DNA of 64,000 bases from Prorocentrum cordatum. Its lineage: Eukaryota; Sar; Dinophyceae; Prorocentrales; Prorocentraceae. Shown piece after piece: positions 53,620 to 62,879 of this stretch. Both the position numbers and the translations under genes were made by a program. The stretch is from positions 18,501 through 82,500 of the forward strand of contig CAUYUJ010021157.1 in assembly GCA_963575745.1 (NCBI GenBank), written 5' to 3'. Under the pieces are notes generated by a model that was given only the letters and a program-made list of their open reading frames with translations, had not been told where the DNA came from and did not search any database. Each line of letters opens with the position of its first letter. The first letter of the stretch is position 1.

Positions 53620-54020
53620 CGAGGAAAGGGAGGATGAGGAGAAGGAGAAGGTGGAGGAGGAGGAGGAGGAGGAGGAGGAGGCGGAGGAGGAGAGAAGGGG
53701 GAGGGGGGAGGAGGGGAGAAGGAGGAGGAGGAGGATGAGGAGGGGAGGAGGAGGGGGAGGAGGAAGAGTGAGGGGGAGGGGGAGGGGGAGGGAGGAGGAG
53801 GAGGAGGAGGGGGGGGAGGCGGAGGCGGAGGAGGAGAAGGAGGAGGGGCGGTGGAGGAGGAGGGGGAGGCGGAGGGAGGACGGAGGAGGCCGAGGAGGAG
53901 GACGAGTCGGAGGACGTGCGAGGAATGGAGGGGATAGGAGGAGGAGGAGGGAAGGAAGAGGGAGAGGAGGAGGAGGACAGCCTCGGATTCGGGAGGAGGC
54001 GGCTTCGGGAGGAGGGTCGT
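53620..54020. repeat. GGA purine tract
   Basis: About 400 bp of GGA/GGGA on the plus strand. Confidence 0.95.
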
Positions 54021-54110
54021 TCTGAGGAGGAGGTCTTATTCAAGGAGGACCCCCATCGCACTCCCTCGCTCGCCCCGACAAGACCAGGGCAGGGGCAGCG
54101 GCATCGGCAC

Positions 54111-54270
54111 CTTTTCCTCCTCGGAGCTCCGCCTCGCGGCGCGCCGCAGCCTCCTCGGCGGCCTCGACGGCCTGCCGCTGCGCCCGCCGCCGCGCCTCCG
54201 CGGCGGCCTCCGCGGCCCTGCAGGACGCGAGGGCGGCGGCGGCCGCGGCGGCTTCCTCCCGGGCCTCGTC
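54111..54270 (-). CDS. Coiled-coil exon, block 7
   Basis: An excellent acceptor with a pyrimidine tract (TGCTTTCCCCAG) at 54,271 is followed by DEAREEAAAAAAALASCRAA, EAAAEARRRAQRQAVEAAEE and AAARREAELRGGK, then AAAAG and the donor GTGCCGATGCCGCTG (54,110). At 160 nt it leaves phase 1. The intron start belongs to a small repeat family with relatives near 57,840 and 58,890. Composition again is that of a continuous helix. Confidence 0.65.
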
Positions 54271-54335
54271 CTGGGGAAAGCACATGCTGCCGGTACCGCC
54301 GCTCCACGGATCTCTGCTGGGGTGCCCCCTTCGGG

Positions 54336-54430
54336 GAACGAAAGTCACACACAGACACACACACACACACACACACACGTATATCTATATATCTATACAT
54401 GTGTATACACACATATGTATCTATACATCT
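54336..54430. repeat. CA run with TATA-rich extension
   Basis: CACACACA (about 54,345-54,378) then TATCTATA and ACATATGTATC. Confidence 0.85.
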
Positions 54431-54439
54431 ATACATTTA

Positions 54440-54950
54440 CACAGCCACCAGGCGGAAGATGTCGGCAGAAGCATGAAATAGGAAGGCGTTGGAAATATAT
54501 TGAACTTCCGCCCGCTCCCGGAAGAGAGTGAAGAGCGACGATCAAGAAGGGGCCTTGACCTTACGCGGCGGCTTATGCGGGCCGCCAGCGCGGCACGCCA
54601 CGCTGGAGACGACGGCGCTTAGGCGCGAGCCTTACGCGGACAACTTACGCACGAATGTCGGCGCAAACGACTTCAGTTTTTGTTGCGTCGCTCACATGGT
54701 GCCGGTACCGCCGCTCCACGGACCTCTGCTGGGGTGCCCTCTTCGGGGAACGAAACCTGTAGATGCCCACCAGGCGGCACGAGTCGGCAGAAACATGAAG
54801 TAGGAGGGCGTTGGAAGTAGATCTGACCTCCGCCCGTCCCCGGAAGAAACTGACCAGGGACAACCGCTCGACTCTTGCAGTAAGAAGGCGCCTAAAGTAC
54901 ATTGCGACTCGGGCATCCCAAAATACTTACTTTCAACGGCCGGTGCGTCA
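54440..54950. other. Unassigned sequence
   Basis: TGCCGGTACCGCCGCTCCAC occurs near 54,289 and TGCCGGTACCGCCGCTCCACGG again near 54,699, followed in both cases by CTCTGCTGGGGTGCCC and TTCGGGGAACGAAA, so a segment of over 50 bp is duplicated. No gene is evident. Confidence 0.4.
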
Positions 54951-54953
54951 AAT

Positions 54954-56260
54954 CCGTCAAACACCAATGGACAATCATTTGTTAGTGCATCGTGCAGCCC
55001 TCTCGGGAGTGATTTTGGAGGCCGCTTGGGGCTTCTTGTTCTTGGGCCGCCTGGAGGCCGTCTTGGGCCCAGTTGGGGTGCCCTTGGAGGCTTCTCCAAC
55101 TGGCTCTGGGTGAGTTTGAACGCTTCTTGGACCGTCTGGGAGCGTCTGAAATCCGACAAGGCGAGAATGCCCACGTCCGTCAATTACCGATGTCAAACTA
55201 TTGATTTGTGCATCTTTCAGCCCCCTCGGGGGTGCTTTTGGAGACCTCTTGGGGCGTCTTGGAAGCTTCTTGGGCCGCCTGGAAGCCGTTTTGGGCCAAT
55301 TGGAGGCGCTCTTGGAGGCTTCTCCAGCTGCCTGTGGGCGAGATTGAGCACCTCCGGGACCGTCTGGGAGCGTCGGAAATCAGAACAGGCGACAATGCGA
55401 AACTTCGTCAAACACCTAGGGGTAATCATTGATGTGTGCATCTTGCAGCCCTCTCGGGAGTGCTTTGGGAGGCCTCTTGGGGCGTCTTGGGAGCTTCTTG
55501 GGCCACCTGGAGGCCACCTTGGGCCAATTTGAAGCGCTCTTGGAGGCCTGCCTTGGGGCGAGGTTGAGCGCCTCTTGGACCGGCTGGGAGCGTCGGAAAC
55601 CCGAAGAGGCGAGAATGCCCAAATCCGTCAAACACCGATGGCAAATTATTGATTTCTACACCTTGCATCCCTCTCGGGGTGCTTTTGGAGGCCTCTTGGG
55701 GCGTCTTGGAAGCTTCTTGGGCCGACTGGAGGCCGTCTTGGGCCAAGTTGGGGCGCTCTTGGAGGCTTGCACAACTACCTTTGGGCGAATTTGAGCGCAA
55801 TCTGGACCGTCTGGGAGCGTTGGAAATTCCAAAGGCGAGAATGCCAAATCCGTCAAACACCGATGGACAATCATTGATTTGTGCACCTTGCAGCCCTCTC
55901 GGTAGTGCTTTGGCAGGCCTCTTGGGGCGTCTTGGAAGCTTCTTGGGCCACCTGGAGGCCGTCTTGGGCCAATTTGAAGCGCTCTTGGAGGCCTCTCCAG
56001 CTGCCTTTGGGCGAGATCAAGCGCCTCAGAAAAAGCGAGAGTGCCAAATCCGTCAAACACCGATGGACAATCACTGATTTGTGCGTCTTTCAGCCCTCTC
56101 GGGAGTGCGTTTTGAGGCCTCTTGGGGCGTCTTGGAAGCTTCTTGGGACGTCTGGAGAACATCTTGGGCCTCTTGGCGCGACCTATGGCCGTCTCGGGGC
56201 CCTCTTGGAGCGTCTGGAGACTCTCTTGGCGCTGCTTGGTGGCGGTTTGTCCACCTCAGG
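54954..56260. repeat. ~220-bp tandem satellite, six copies
   Basis: The anchor CCGTCAAACACC (or a variant) recurs near 54,954, 55,177, 55,405, 55,625, 55,850 and 56,050. Each unit goes on to CAGCCCTCTCGGG, AGGCCTCTTGGGGCGTCTTG, GAAGCTTCTTGGGCC, GGCGCTCTTGGAGGC and GGACCGTCTGGGAGCG. Spacings are 200-228 bp. The units are organised versions of the vocabulary scattered elsewhere as CCCAAGACGGCC arrays. Confidence 0.85.
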
Positions 56261-56359
56261 GGCACCCCAAAGCCCCGGCACACACATTTGTGGTCAAGGC
56301 TCTGGCCCCAGACTCGCGGGTCTGGTCCCCCAGTAATTGTGTATAGATGCGTGTGTGTG

Positions 56360-56400
56360 CATATATATATATATATATGTATGTATAGACATTCCTTTCC
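56360..56400. repeat. TA microsatellite
   Basis: TATATATATATATATGTATG. Confidence 0.85.
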
Positions 56401-56579
56401 TATATTTTTGCAAGCCCAGGCGGGGGGAAAACCCGCCCCCCCCCACTCAAAACCTGACTCCTAGGATCTGGGGCTTTGGGACCCTCCGGACGGGCCTCGA
56501 AGCGGCCCCCCGGGCATCGCAGGGCGTTTTGCCAAGCCTTCCCAGCACACCTAGGGCGATCAGGGGGGTCATCGGAGAC

Positions 56580-57115
56580 GTCTCAAAGACCCCCAAGACA
56601 GCACAAGAGCGCTCCAAGAGTGACCAACGTGACCTCAAGATTGCCCAAGAGGCATCCAGGACAGCCCCAAAGAGGCCTCCACGAGCACTCCCACGAAGGC
56701 CCCAAGAGGCAACAATCATTGATTTTCTGTTGGTTTTTGATGGATTTTGGGGTTCTCCTCTTTTCGTCTTCCCGACGCTCCAAGACGGCGGTCTTCTGGG
56801 CGTCCGAGGCCGCCCGGGAGGCTCCCAAATCGCCCCACAACCATCTGAAAAGGATTCCAGACAATCCAAGAGAGCCCCAAAACGGCACAACACGGGTCCA
56901 ATTTGGCCCTCAGAGAGCCCTATGCCGGCCCAAGATGGCCCCAAGACGCCCTCCGAAGCATTCCAAATCGTGACCCAGTCGTTCAGGGAGACCGCGGTTG
57001 GAGGCAGGGTGGCCCGAGGAAGCCCCCCAGAGGCCCCCAGAATACGCCCAGGAGGCCTCCAGAAGGCCTTAAGAAAGCCTGAAACAACTTTTATGAGGCC
57101 CCCAGAGGCTCTCCA
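56580..57115. repeat. CCCAAGACGGCC-type array
   Basis: CCCCAAGAGGC and CCCCAAGACG units, with the non-repetitive spacer CAATCATTGATTTTCTGTTG also seen near 27,000. Confidence 0.7.
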
Positions 57116-57364
57116 GAGAGGCGCCTCCGCAAAAAAGAGCTGAGGAGGATGGGGATAATGCGCAGGGTATGGCGAAAATGAGGAAAAAGAAGCGTGATGG
57201 AAGGTTAACGAATAACAGTAGTATAGCGGCGATGCCAGAAAAGGCAACAAGGAGTTAACGCTAAATTGTCGGCTTGACCTTCCTGCTATTCCGCTTGCAT
57301 ACCAAACTTCAAGGACCAAGGTGCATGGCGCGAAACGCCATTACAGTCCAGTATATCATTTGAA

Positions 57365-57620
57365 TATAAGCATATAAATAGGTATGTATGTGTATATGCA
57401 TATCTATATATGTACCGGCATGTGTATCTATATGAAGACACATGCATACCTGTACATTTCCTATACACGGCAGTTCGTATGCTTGCATGTATGTAGTCAT
57501 CCATATATAGTTGTATATGTACACATAGTTACATACGTGCATACATAGTTGTATGTATGCACGCATGTATGTATACACATCGATGTAAATGTATATATTT
57601 ATATCTATATACACATACGT
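57365..57620. repeat. TATG/TACA-rich low-complexity DNA
   Basis: About 250 bp of irregular ATGTATGTGTATATGCATA. The lowest G+C stretch in the window. Confidence 0.85.
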
Positions 57621-58130
57621 GCCATGCCGCCGTGGGAACTCAATATGCAAGCTTCTGCTGAAGAAACGCCAGGCGTTCGGACAAAAATGAGGAAGTTCCA
57701 CCCAGACGGTCTCCCAACGACAGCGTGTCATTGATACCCGTTCTCCCTCCCGAGATCTGACCAGAATCAACGAGTCCAGCAGATGCGACGCAGGCCCCCT
57801 AGGAGGCATCAAAAAGGCGCAGACGAGGCAAGGGGCAGCGGCATCGGTATATTTTCCTTCTCCGACAGAGGAACAACCACGGTGGTCCTAGACCGAGATG
57901 CTCCCAGCACCTCGCTGAACAATTGGCGCCTCTGGAGTCCTCCGCGGCATGTGAGGGGTGCTCCTGAAGCTCCCTGGGCAAGCTCCCTGGGGAAGCCCCC
58001 TGGGCAAGCTGGGGCCACTGTTGGCCTGGGCCACTGCCAGCCACGCCCGACACTCGCGGAGGCTTGCAGACGGGCGCTCACACACACCACTTCCCAGAGA
58101 TCCCCGCGGAGCCCCGATGCCGCTCTCTCT
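57621..58130. other. Unassigned sequence with an intron-start repeat
   Basis: At about 57,820-57,866 the minus strand reads TACCGATGCCGCTGCCCCTT then GCCTCGTC, as after block 7, but no exon is visible next to it. Confidence 0.4.
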
Positions 58131-58134
58131 TCCT

Positions 58135-58243
58135 TCTCCTCCTTCTTCTTTTCCTTCTCCTCCCACTTCTCCTCCTTCTCCTCCCGATCCCCCTCCCTCT
58201 CCTCCTCCTCCTCCTCCTCCTCCTCCTCCTCCTCCTCCTCCTC
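58135..58243. repeat. CCT tract
   Basis: CTCCTC run, dense from 58,196. Confidence 0.9.
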
Positions 58244-58247
58244 CGAC

Positions 58248-58304
58248 CCGGGTCCTCCCGCCGCCTGGCGGTGGCCTCGGCGACCTCCCTGCGCCACCTC
58301 TCGG
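58248..58304 (-). CDS. Short coiled-coil exon, block 6
   Basis: The acceptor CTTTGCGCGCAG at 58,305 precedes ERWRREVAEATARRRED, followed by a possible GT donor (CCCGG then GTCGGAGG) at 58,247. The WRREV motif links it to block 9. It is only 57 nt, so the call depends on the junctions and on the similarity. Confidence 0.45.
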
Positions 58305-58507
58305 CTGCGCGCAAAGGGCGTGGCGGCCCCATAGGCGGGAGCGACCCCCCTGGCGGGCGGCCTGCCCACAGCGGCCGCGCGGCGCGGCGGCCGCGGCCTG
58401 CCCGCCGCGGCGTGCGCTGCGGCAGGCGGCCGCCGGCGTGCTTGGGCTCCGCCGCCCCGCGCCCCCCCCCGAGAGCCGCGCCCCCGGAGGTCCGCCCAGC
58501 GAAGCCG

Positions 58508-58644
58508 ACCAGCCATAACTGGGAGAGCTGTGGTCCTTACCCCCCTAGGGGAACCCATCGCATCGATGATCTCTCGAGAGGGGTGCCGAAATCGATGGGT
58601 CCCCCAGCGGGGTAAGGACCACAGCTCCCCCAGTTGTGGCTGGC
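58508..58644. mobile_element. Foldback element with CCAGCCATAACTGG ends
   Basis: CCAGCCATAACTGGGAGAGC then TGTGGTCCTTACCCC is inverted as GGGGTAAGGACCACAGCTCC then CCCAGTTGTGGCTGG, arms of about 50 bp around CATCGATG. It sits just upstream of block 6 on the minus strand. Confidence 0.75.
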
Positions 58645-59270
58645 CTGCGAAGGGCCACTCTCACAGTCGGCGGCGCGCCCGGGGAGGGCGAGAGGGGGCA
58701 GGCCTTCTCCGAGGGCGGCGGGGCGTCTCGGAAGCCCCCGGGGCCTTCCGAGGAGTGTATGCTGCGTCTTCGGGGGAGGCTCAAAGCTTCTCAGGAGGCC
58801 CGAGGCCGTGCGAGCCTTCGAGGAGAATCCAGTGGTGGCGACGAGGGCCCCCAGGAGGCCTCAGAGAAGGCTGAGACGAGAGAAGGGCCAGCGGCATCGG
58901 TACCTCTCTTTTTTTTCTGAAGCCCGCCTCTCCTCTCTTTCCCCCAGGGGCGCGCCATGGGTACGCGTCTGAGTACGTCTGAGTGCGAGCGAGCCTGCGC
59001 GCGAAAGAACTTCAGTCTGAGTGTGAGTCCGAGTGCTTTTGTTTCTACACCCTGTCGCTGCTCGAGGGGCCGCGACGCCAAGAAGGAAGAATGAGTGCGA
59101 GTGAGCTGGCGGCGCGCAGAGGGGGATCGGGGGAGGGGGGAATGCTTCCTAGAAGTACCCCTGCTTCTCAGAACGCGCGGGCCTTGTCTGCAGATGCAGG
59201 GCCGGGGAGCCTTCTAGGAAGAAGCCTCCTTCTGACAAGCCTTCCCCGCTGCGAGCGAGCCGGAGTGCAA
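58645..59270. other. Unassigned sequence with an intron-start repeat
   Basis: At about 58,868-58,905 the minus strand reads GTACCGATGCCGCTGGCCCT then TCTCTCGTC, a third copy of the intron-start motif. No exon is evident. Confidence 0.4.
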
Positions 59271-59277
59271 GTGCGTA

Positions 59278-59400
59278 AATGTTTTGCCGCTCCGCGCGGA
59301 TTTCTTGGATCTGCGCCGGACCCCCTCCCTGGCGCGCGGAGCCCGCAAAGGGCGGCGCCGGAGGCGCCGCTGGAGGGGGGCCAGCGCGGATCCACGCTCC
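59278..59400. mobile_element. Palindromic TIR element, copy 6
   Basis: CCGCTCCGCGCGGATTTCTT with a right arm GCGCGGATCC that is cut short at CACGCTCC. The internal GGCGGCGCCGGAGGCGCCGC palindrome is intact. Confidence 0.65.
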
Positions 59401-59454
59401 ACAAGTTTATGCATATGGGCGAGAACGGACCTCGCTCCCGATGCCTTGCCGAGG

Positions 59455-59655
59455 AATCGCCACTGCATTGCCGGTGCATCGGCGACGTATCGGCGAGGCG
59501 GCGCGATCCTCCGACCCCATCTACTCGGACCCCATTCAGGGGCGGCCAAGAGGGGGGGCGTCCAAGAGGGGGGGGGCACAAATCGTGGCCGGCGGCGCGT
59601 GCGCGGCCCAAGGGGGGGGGAGGCCAGGGACGCAATGAAACAAGAAGAGGCGCCG
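59455..59655. repeat. GATGGGGTCGG half-element plus GGCGTCCAAGAGGGG repeat
   Basis: The right arm GCGGCGCGATCCTCCGACCC then CATCTACTCGG (59,490-59,532) runs directly into the dispersed GGCCAAGAGGGGGGGCG repeat (59,535-59,655). Confidence 0.65.
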
Positions 59656-59884
59656 TGAAACCTGAGGGAACACCATGGCCCACCGCCATGCTCTCCACCC
59701 CCGCCTGGTCTAGGGGTCCAACCATGCGAACCCTACCGCCTGCCCCCACGCTTAAATTCTGAGGGGAGGTGGGCCTTCACTTCCCTCGGGAGCTCCCGAG
59801 CGAATTGAACCCCACCCACCCCCTCAGAAATCGGGGTGGTGAGGTAGGTTCCGCATGTGGCCCCCGCCTGGTCGTCACCCCCTT

Positions 59885-59995
59885 CTCCTTCTCCTCCTGC
59901 CCTTCTCCCCTTCCCTCCCCCTCCTCCTCCTCCTCCTCCTCCTCCTCCTCCTCCTCGTCGTCCTCCTCCTCCTCCTCCTCCTCCCTACTCCTCGC
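59885..59995. repeat. CCT tract
   Basis: CTCCTC run with a CGTCGT interruption, on the intron side of block 5. Confidence 0.9.
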
Positions 59996-60052
59996 CGCCC
60001 AAGCGACCCATTTGGGAGGCCTGGAGCATCCGACTGCGGGCGGGGGGCGGAC

Positions 60053-60111
60053 CTCGCGTCGTCGCGGGCGCGCTGGGCGGCGGCCTCCTCCCGCTGGCGG
60101 GCCTCCTCCGC
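60053..60111 (-). CDS. Coiled-coil exon, block 5 (59 nt)
   Basis: The acceptor GACCGCAGCCCAG at 60,112 precedes AEEARQREEAAAQRARDDA. The donor GACGCGAG then GTCCGCC lies at 60,052. The exon starts and ends within one helix. The 68-bp hairpin (60,193-60,260) lies in the preceding intron, about 80 nt before the acceptor. Confidence 0.5.
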
Positions 60112-60192
60112 CTGGGCTGCGGTCGGGCGTGGCCCCCCGCGGGCGGATGATCGACAGTGGGCAAACCTCCCTTTAGTAAACCTCCCCTTAAT

Positions 60193-60260
60193 GACCACCC
60201 CCACTGCTTCTTGTTTGCGCCGCCTTCCAGCCGGCCGAAAAAGAAGCAGTGGCTGTGGTC
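60193..60260. mobile_element. 68-bp hairpin, copy 3
   Basis: Same length and sequence as copy 1 apart from a few substitutions, and followed by the same TTTCCCCGGTGCCAAGCTTA spacer, but without a second hairpin after it. Confidence 0.85.
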
Positions 60261-60514
60261 ATTTCCCCGGTGCCAAGCTTAACGAAAATGACAACAATCG
60301 GCGATGGACAAGCCTCCCTTTAGTAAACCTCCCCTTAATGAAAACGGCCTGGGACCGAAACCGACGGACCTGGACCCGCAAGAATGACGACCGCGACGCC
60401 CCCTCGCGAACCGAAAACGGCCAGTTCCTGAATCGACGTGTCAGGGTAGGAGGTCTATCAACCTCCGAGATTATTGGACGAATGATGAAAAGCCGTCGAC
60501 ACATGACGAGACAC

Positions 60515-60833
60515 TGTCAACAGATAGTCGAAACATCGTCCCCTCACCACTTTTTGACCATCTTTGAATACTCCTCCAGAAGAGGGACACGACTGACGTA
60601 GGCCTCGGCCGCGAGCGCCCCGGCCTTCTGTCTCGAATAGACACAGGCCGCGGCGGCGTGGACAGCGAATCCGGTTCAAAATGAACAGGAACTGCTGTTG
60701 GGCATTGAACCCATCCTTTCCGTACCCATTCCGGGCGTCCGAATGTCAACGAATAGTCGACAACTCGTCCCCCTACCACTTTTTGACTCTCTTTGCATAC
60801 CCCTCCAGAAGAAGGGCACGCCCGACGCAGGCC
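60515..60833. repeat. Tandem duplication, ~229-bp period, with TCGGGC half-elements
   Basis: Segments 60,515-60,604 and 60,744-60,833 match (CACTTTTTGAC, ATACTCCTCCAGAAGAGGG, then ACGTAGGC or ACGCAGGC). Both end on the TCGGGC-family terminus and continue into GGCCGCGAGCGCCCCGG, the 3' end of coiled-coil block 4. Between them lies the right half of the GGGTACGGAAAG element (60,620-60,745). Confidence 0.7.
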
Positions 60834-60919
60834 TGGGCCGCGAGCGCCCCGGCGGCGAGCGCCTCGGCCTGCCGCCGCGCCGCCAGCTCGAGGGCCGCCA
60901 GCCGCCGCGCCTCGTGCTC
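60833..60919 (-). CDS. Coiled-coil exon, block 4 (87 nt)
   Basis: CCCGCGAG at 60,920 opens onto EHEARRLAALELAARRQAEA then LAAGALAAQ, ending CCCAG at a GC donor (GCCTGCGTC). The exon is in phase 0 at both ends. The intron starts exactly on the terminus of the TCGGGC TIR family, here in the GCCTGCGTCGGGCGTGCCC form. A second copy of the exon's last 20 bases lies next to another such terminus at 60,604. GC donors are known in dinoflagellates, but this one needs transcript support. The frame also stays open 24 codons into the element. Confidence 0.55.
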
Positions 60920-61590
60920 CTCGCGGGGGCGGCCCGGGGGGAGCGAGGGGGCGTTTTTGTTGGAGGCGGGAGCCCCAGCTCTCCGATGACGTGTCTCCTC
61001 CAGATGTCGCTGGATTTTTGTTTGAGGAGGAGGCAGTTCTAGTGGAGGATGTTTTCGGATTTGTTGTGCTTTGTTTGTTGGGATTCAGCGCACTCTGAAC
61101 TGGAAGAGGCTCGCTCTCGACCCGCAGACCAAAAAACGTTGGGATTCAGTGTTCCTTCAAGATTCCTCCAGATTTTTCGCTTGGGATCTGTAGTTTTCTG
61201 AAGGATTTGTTTGCTGTGGAGAACAAGTATCGTGTTGCGAGGAAGGGGTTGGGAGGATGAAGGGTGAGAGCAAGAACATCCGGATGCACTGAACGATACC
61301 TTCGGCCTCCTACGGGTAGGGATGTCCCCGCTTCTCCCGAACCCCATCCTCCCAAAACCCGATAGTTGTCCTGATCTGCATACCACACCCTCCCCGCCTC
61401 AGTCAGATTCCACCCCCTGGGGCCATCTTCACAACATACAAAACACAAGCCTCAGCGAAGGAATCTGGAATATACCAGACCCGCGACCAGAGCCCACGCC
61501 CGCACCACAGGGCCATACGATCTGTCTTTTGGTTTTCGGTCCCGGCGTGTTCCCTCGATGTCGGCCTTCAGGGCCCGTCATGGGGCCGCG
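60920..61590. other. Unassigned sequence
   Basis: Mixed, less GC-rich sequence. No supported gene. Confidence 0.35.
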
Positions 61591-61775
61591 GGGTCGTCAA
61601 GAATGGATCTGGGACGAAAAACTACGCCTGAAGAGGGTCGGAGCGTCTGGGACCGCGAGCTGCAAAACCATACCGGCCGATTCTAAGGAGAAATGTTTCG
61701 CTAGCTTGGGCCTCTGAAGGCGCCTGCTGGGCCCCCAGGGTCGTCAAGACACGACGCAGGACGAAAAACTAGTCC
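61590..61775. repeat. GTCGTCAAGA...GACGAAAAAC repeat
   Basis: GGGTCGTCAAGAATGGATCT then GGGACGAAAAACTA (about 61,590) recurs as GGGTCGTCAAGACACGACG then CAGGACGAAAAACTAG (61,737), and as GACCGTCAAGAAGCGACTC then AGGATGAAAAACC at about 63,408. Confidence 0.6.
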
Positions 61776-61794
61776 CCAGTCAGGGATCAATCAG

Positions 61795-61935
61795 CCAAGA
61801 TTTGCATGATCCTGCAGGATCCTGCACCCAAGCCCGGGTCAGTGCAACCCTGGCTCTGAAGGATCCTGCAAGATACTTCGCTCTGGCTGATCCTCGTTTG
61901 CATTAACCCCTGTCTCTTGAGCCCCGACCCAGGAT
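61795..61935. repeat. GATCCTGCA repeat, second copy
   Basis: Matches 51,840-52,010 in order and orientation. Confidence 0.7.
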
Positions 61936-62066
61936 CGAGATTCGCGGTGACCCCTCATTGAAAAAGAACGAGGCGTCGGACCTCTGGGAGTTCATCCTGG
62001 CCCGAGGTGCGTGTGTGGCTGAGGGGGGGCCCACGGAACAGATCCAACGAAGGAGAAGGGATAAGG

Positions 62067-62369
62067 ACTCGAGTAGGAGATCGACTGCAGAATGGATGTG
62101 CACCCCGAAGCGTTTGTTCGCCGAATCTGAAGCAATCTGTAGAACGCTCGTAGATCTTGACTACCTACCAGACCACCCCAACCCAACCCGAAGAACCGAA
62201 TTTCGGGTTGGCCGGGGGTACGGGCTTCATATGTGTTGCCTTCGGGTTGGGTTGAGGTGGTTTGGTGGGCGGTGAGATCTCAATATCTGCACGACTTTTT
62301 CGTGGGTTCGACGAACACTCCAATTCTGGCCTGGGGTAATTCAATTCTGCAGTCGATCTCCTTCTCGAA
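62067..62369. mobile_element. Nested foldback element, ~300 bp
   Basis: The outer arms CTCGAGTAGGAGATCGACTG then CAGAAT are inverted as ATTCTGCAGTCGATCTCCTT then CTCGA. The inner arms ATCTTGACTACCTACCAGAC then CACCCCAACCCAACCCGAAG are inverted as CTTCGGGTTGGGTTGAGGTG. Solo fragments of the outer arm occur near 37,095 and 48,150. Confidence 0.75.
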
Positions 62370-62434
62370 GGACGTCCGAGAGAGATCACTGCCCCTGCCA
62401 TGGGATCCACCCCCCTGGTTATCAACCCCCTCCT

Positions 62435-62560
62435 GGCCATCGCTCGGACGTCCATTCCCTGTGTTTTTTTCAGTTTCGTGCGTGGCTTTTTCGCCAAATG
62501 ATCAAGGATGCTCCTAGATTGTCCTCGCCGCAAGAAAAATGCACACGTCCGAGCGATGCC
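62435..62560. mobile_element. TIR element, CGCTCGGACG family, copy 2
   Basis: GGCCATCGCTCGGACGTCCA at the left and GCACACGTCCGAGCGATGCC at the right. On the minus strand it begins 3 nt after the predicted donor of block 3 (GAGG then GTT then GGCATCGCTC). Confidence 0.75.
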
Positions 62561-62563
62561 AAC

Positions 62564-62639
62564 CCTCTTGGTCGCTCCCCTCGCGCTCCTCCTCCTCGAG
62601 CGCCGCCCGCTCCGCCTCGGCCTCCTGCGCCGCCCGCGC
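62564..62639 (-). CDS. Coiled-coil exon, block 3 (76 nt)
   Basis: After AAAAAGAG at 62,640 the minus strand reads ARAAQEAEAERAALEEEERE then GSDQE and meets GTTGGCATCG. The donor GT is followed after 3 nt by the CGCTCGGACG TIR element. It leaves phase 1. The acceptor is weaker (no long pyrimidine tract). Confidence 0.45.
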
Positions 62640-62774
62640 CTCTTTTTGACGTGGGCCAGACTTAGACCAGCTTGGATCGTAGCGTCTGGTCGGGCCACCT
62701 CAGCGGGCGGAGCCCGACCAAAGGCGAAGCACCGAACACAGAGAGGGCCTCGGCACGCAGCGCTGAGGAAGATC

Positions 62775-62875
62775 TGCAGAGGGAGGAGGAGGATGAGGAG
62801 GAGGAGGAGGAGGAGGAGGAGGAGGAGGAGGAGGAGGAGGGAGAGGCGGAGGCGAAGGAGGAAAAAGGAAGGAGA
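62775..62875. repeat. GAG tract
   Basis: About 30 GAG/GGA triplets. Confidence 0.9.
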
Positions 62876-62879
62876 AGAG

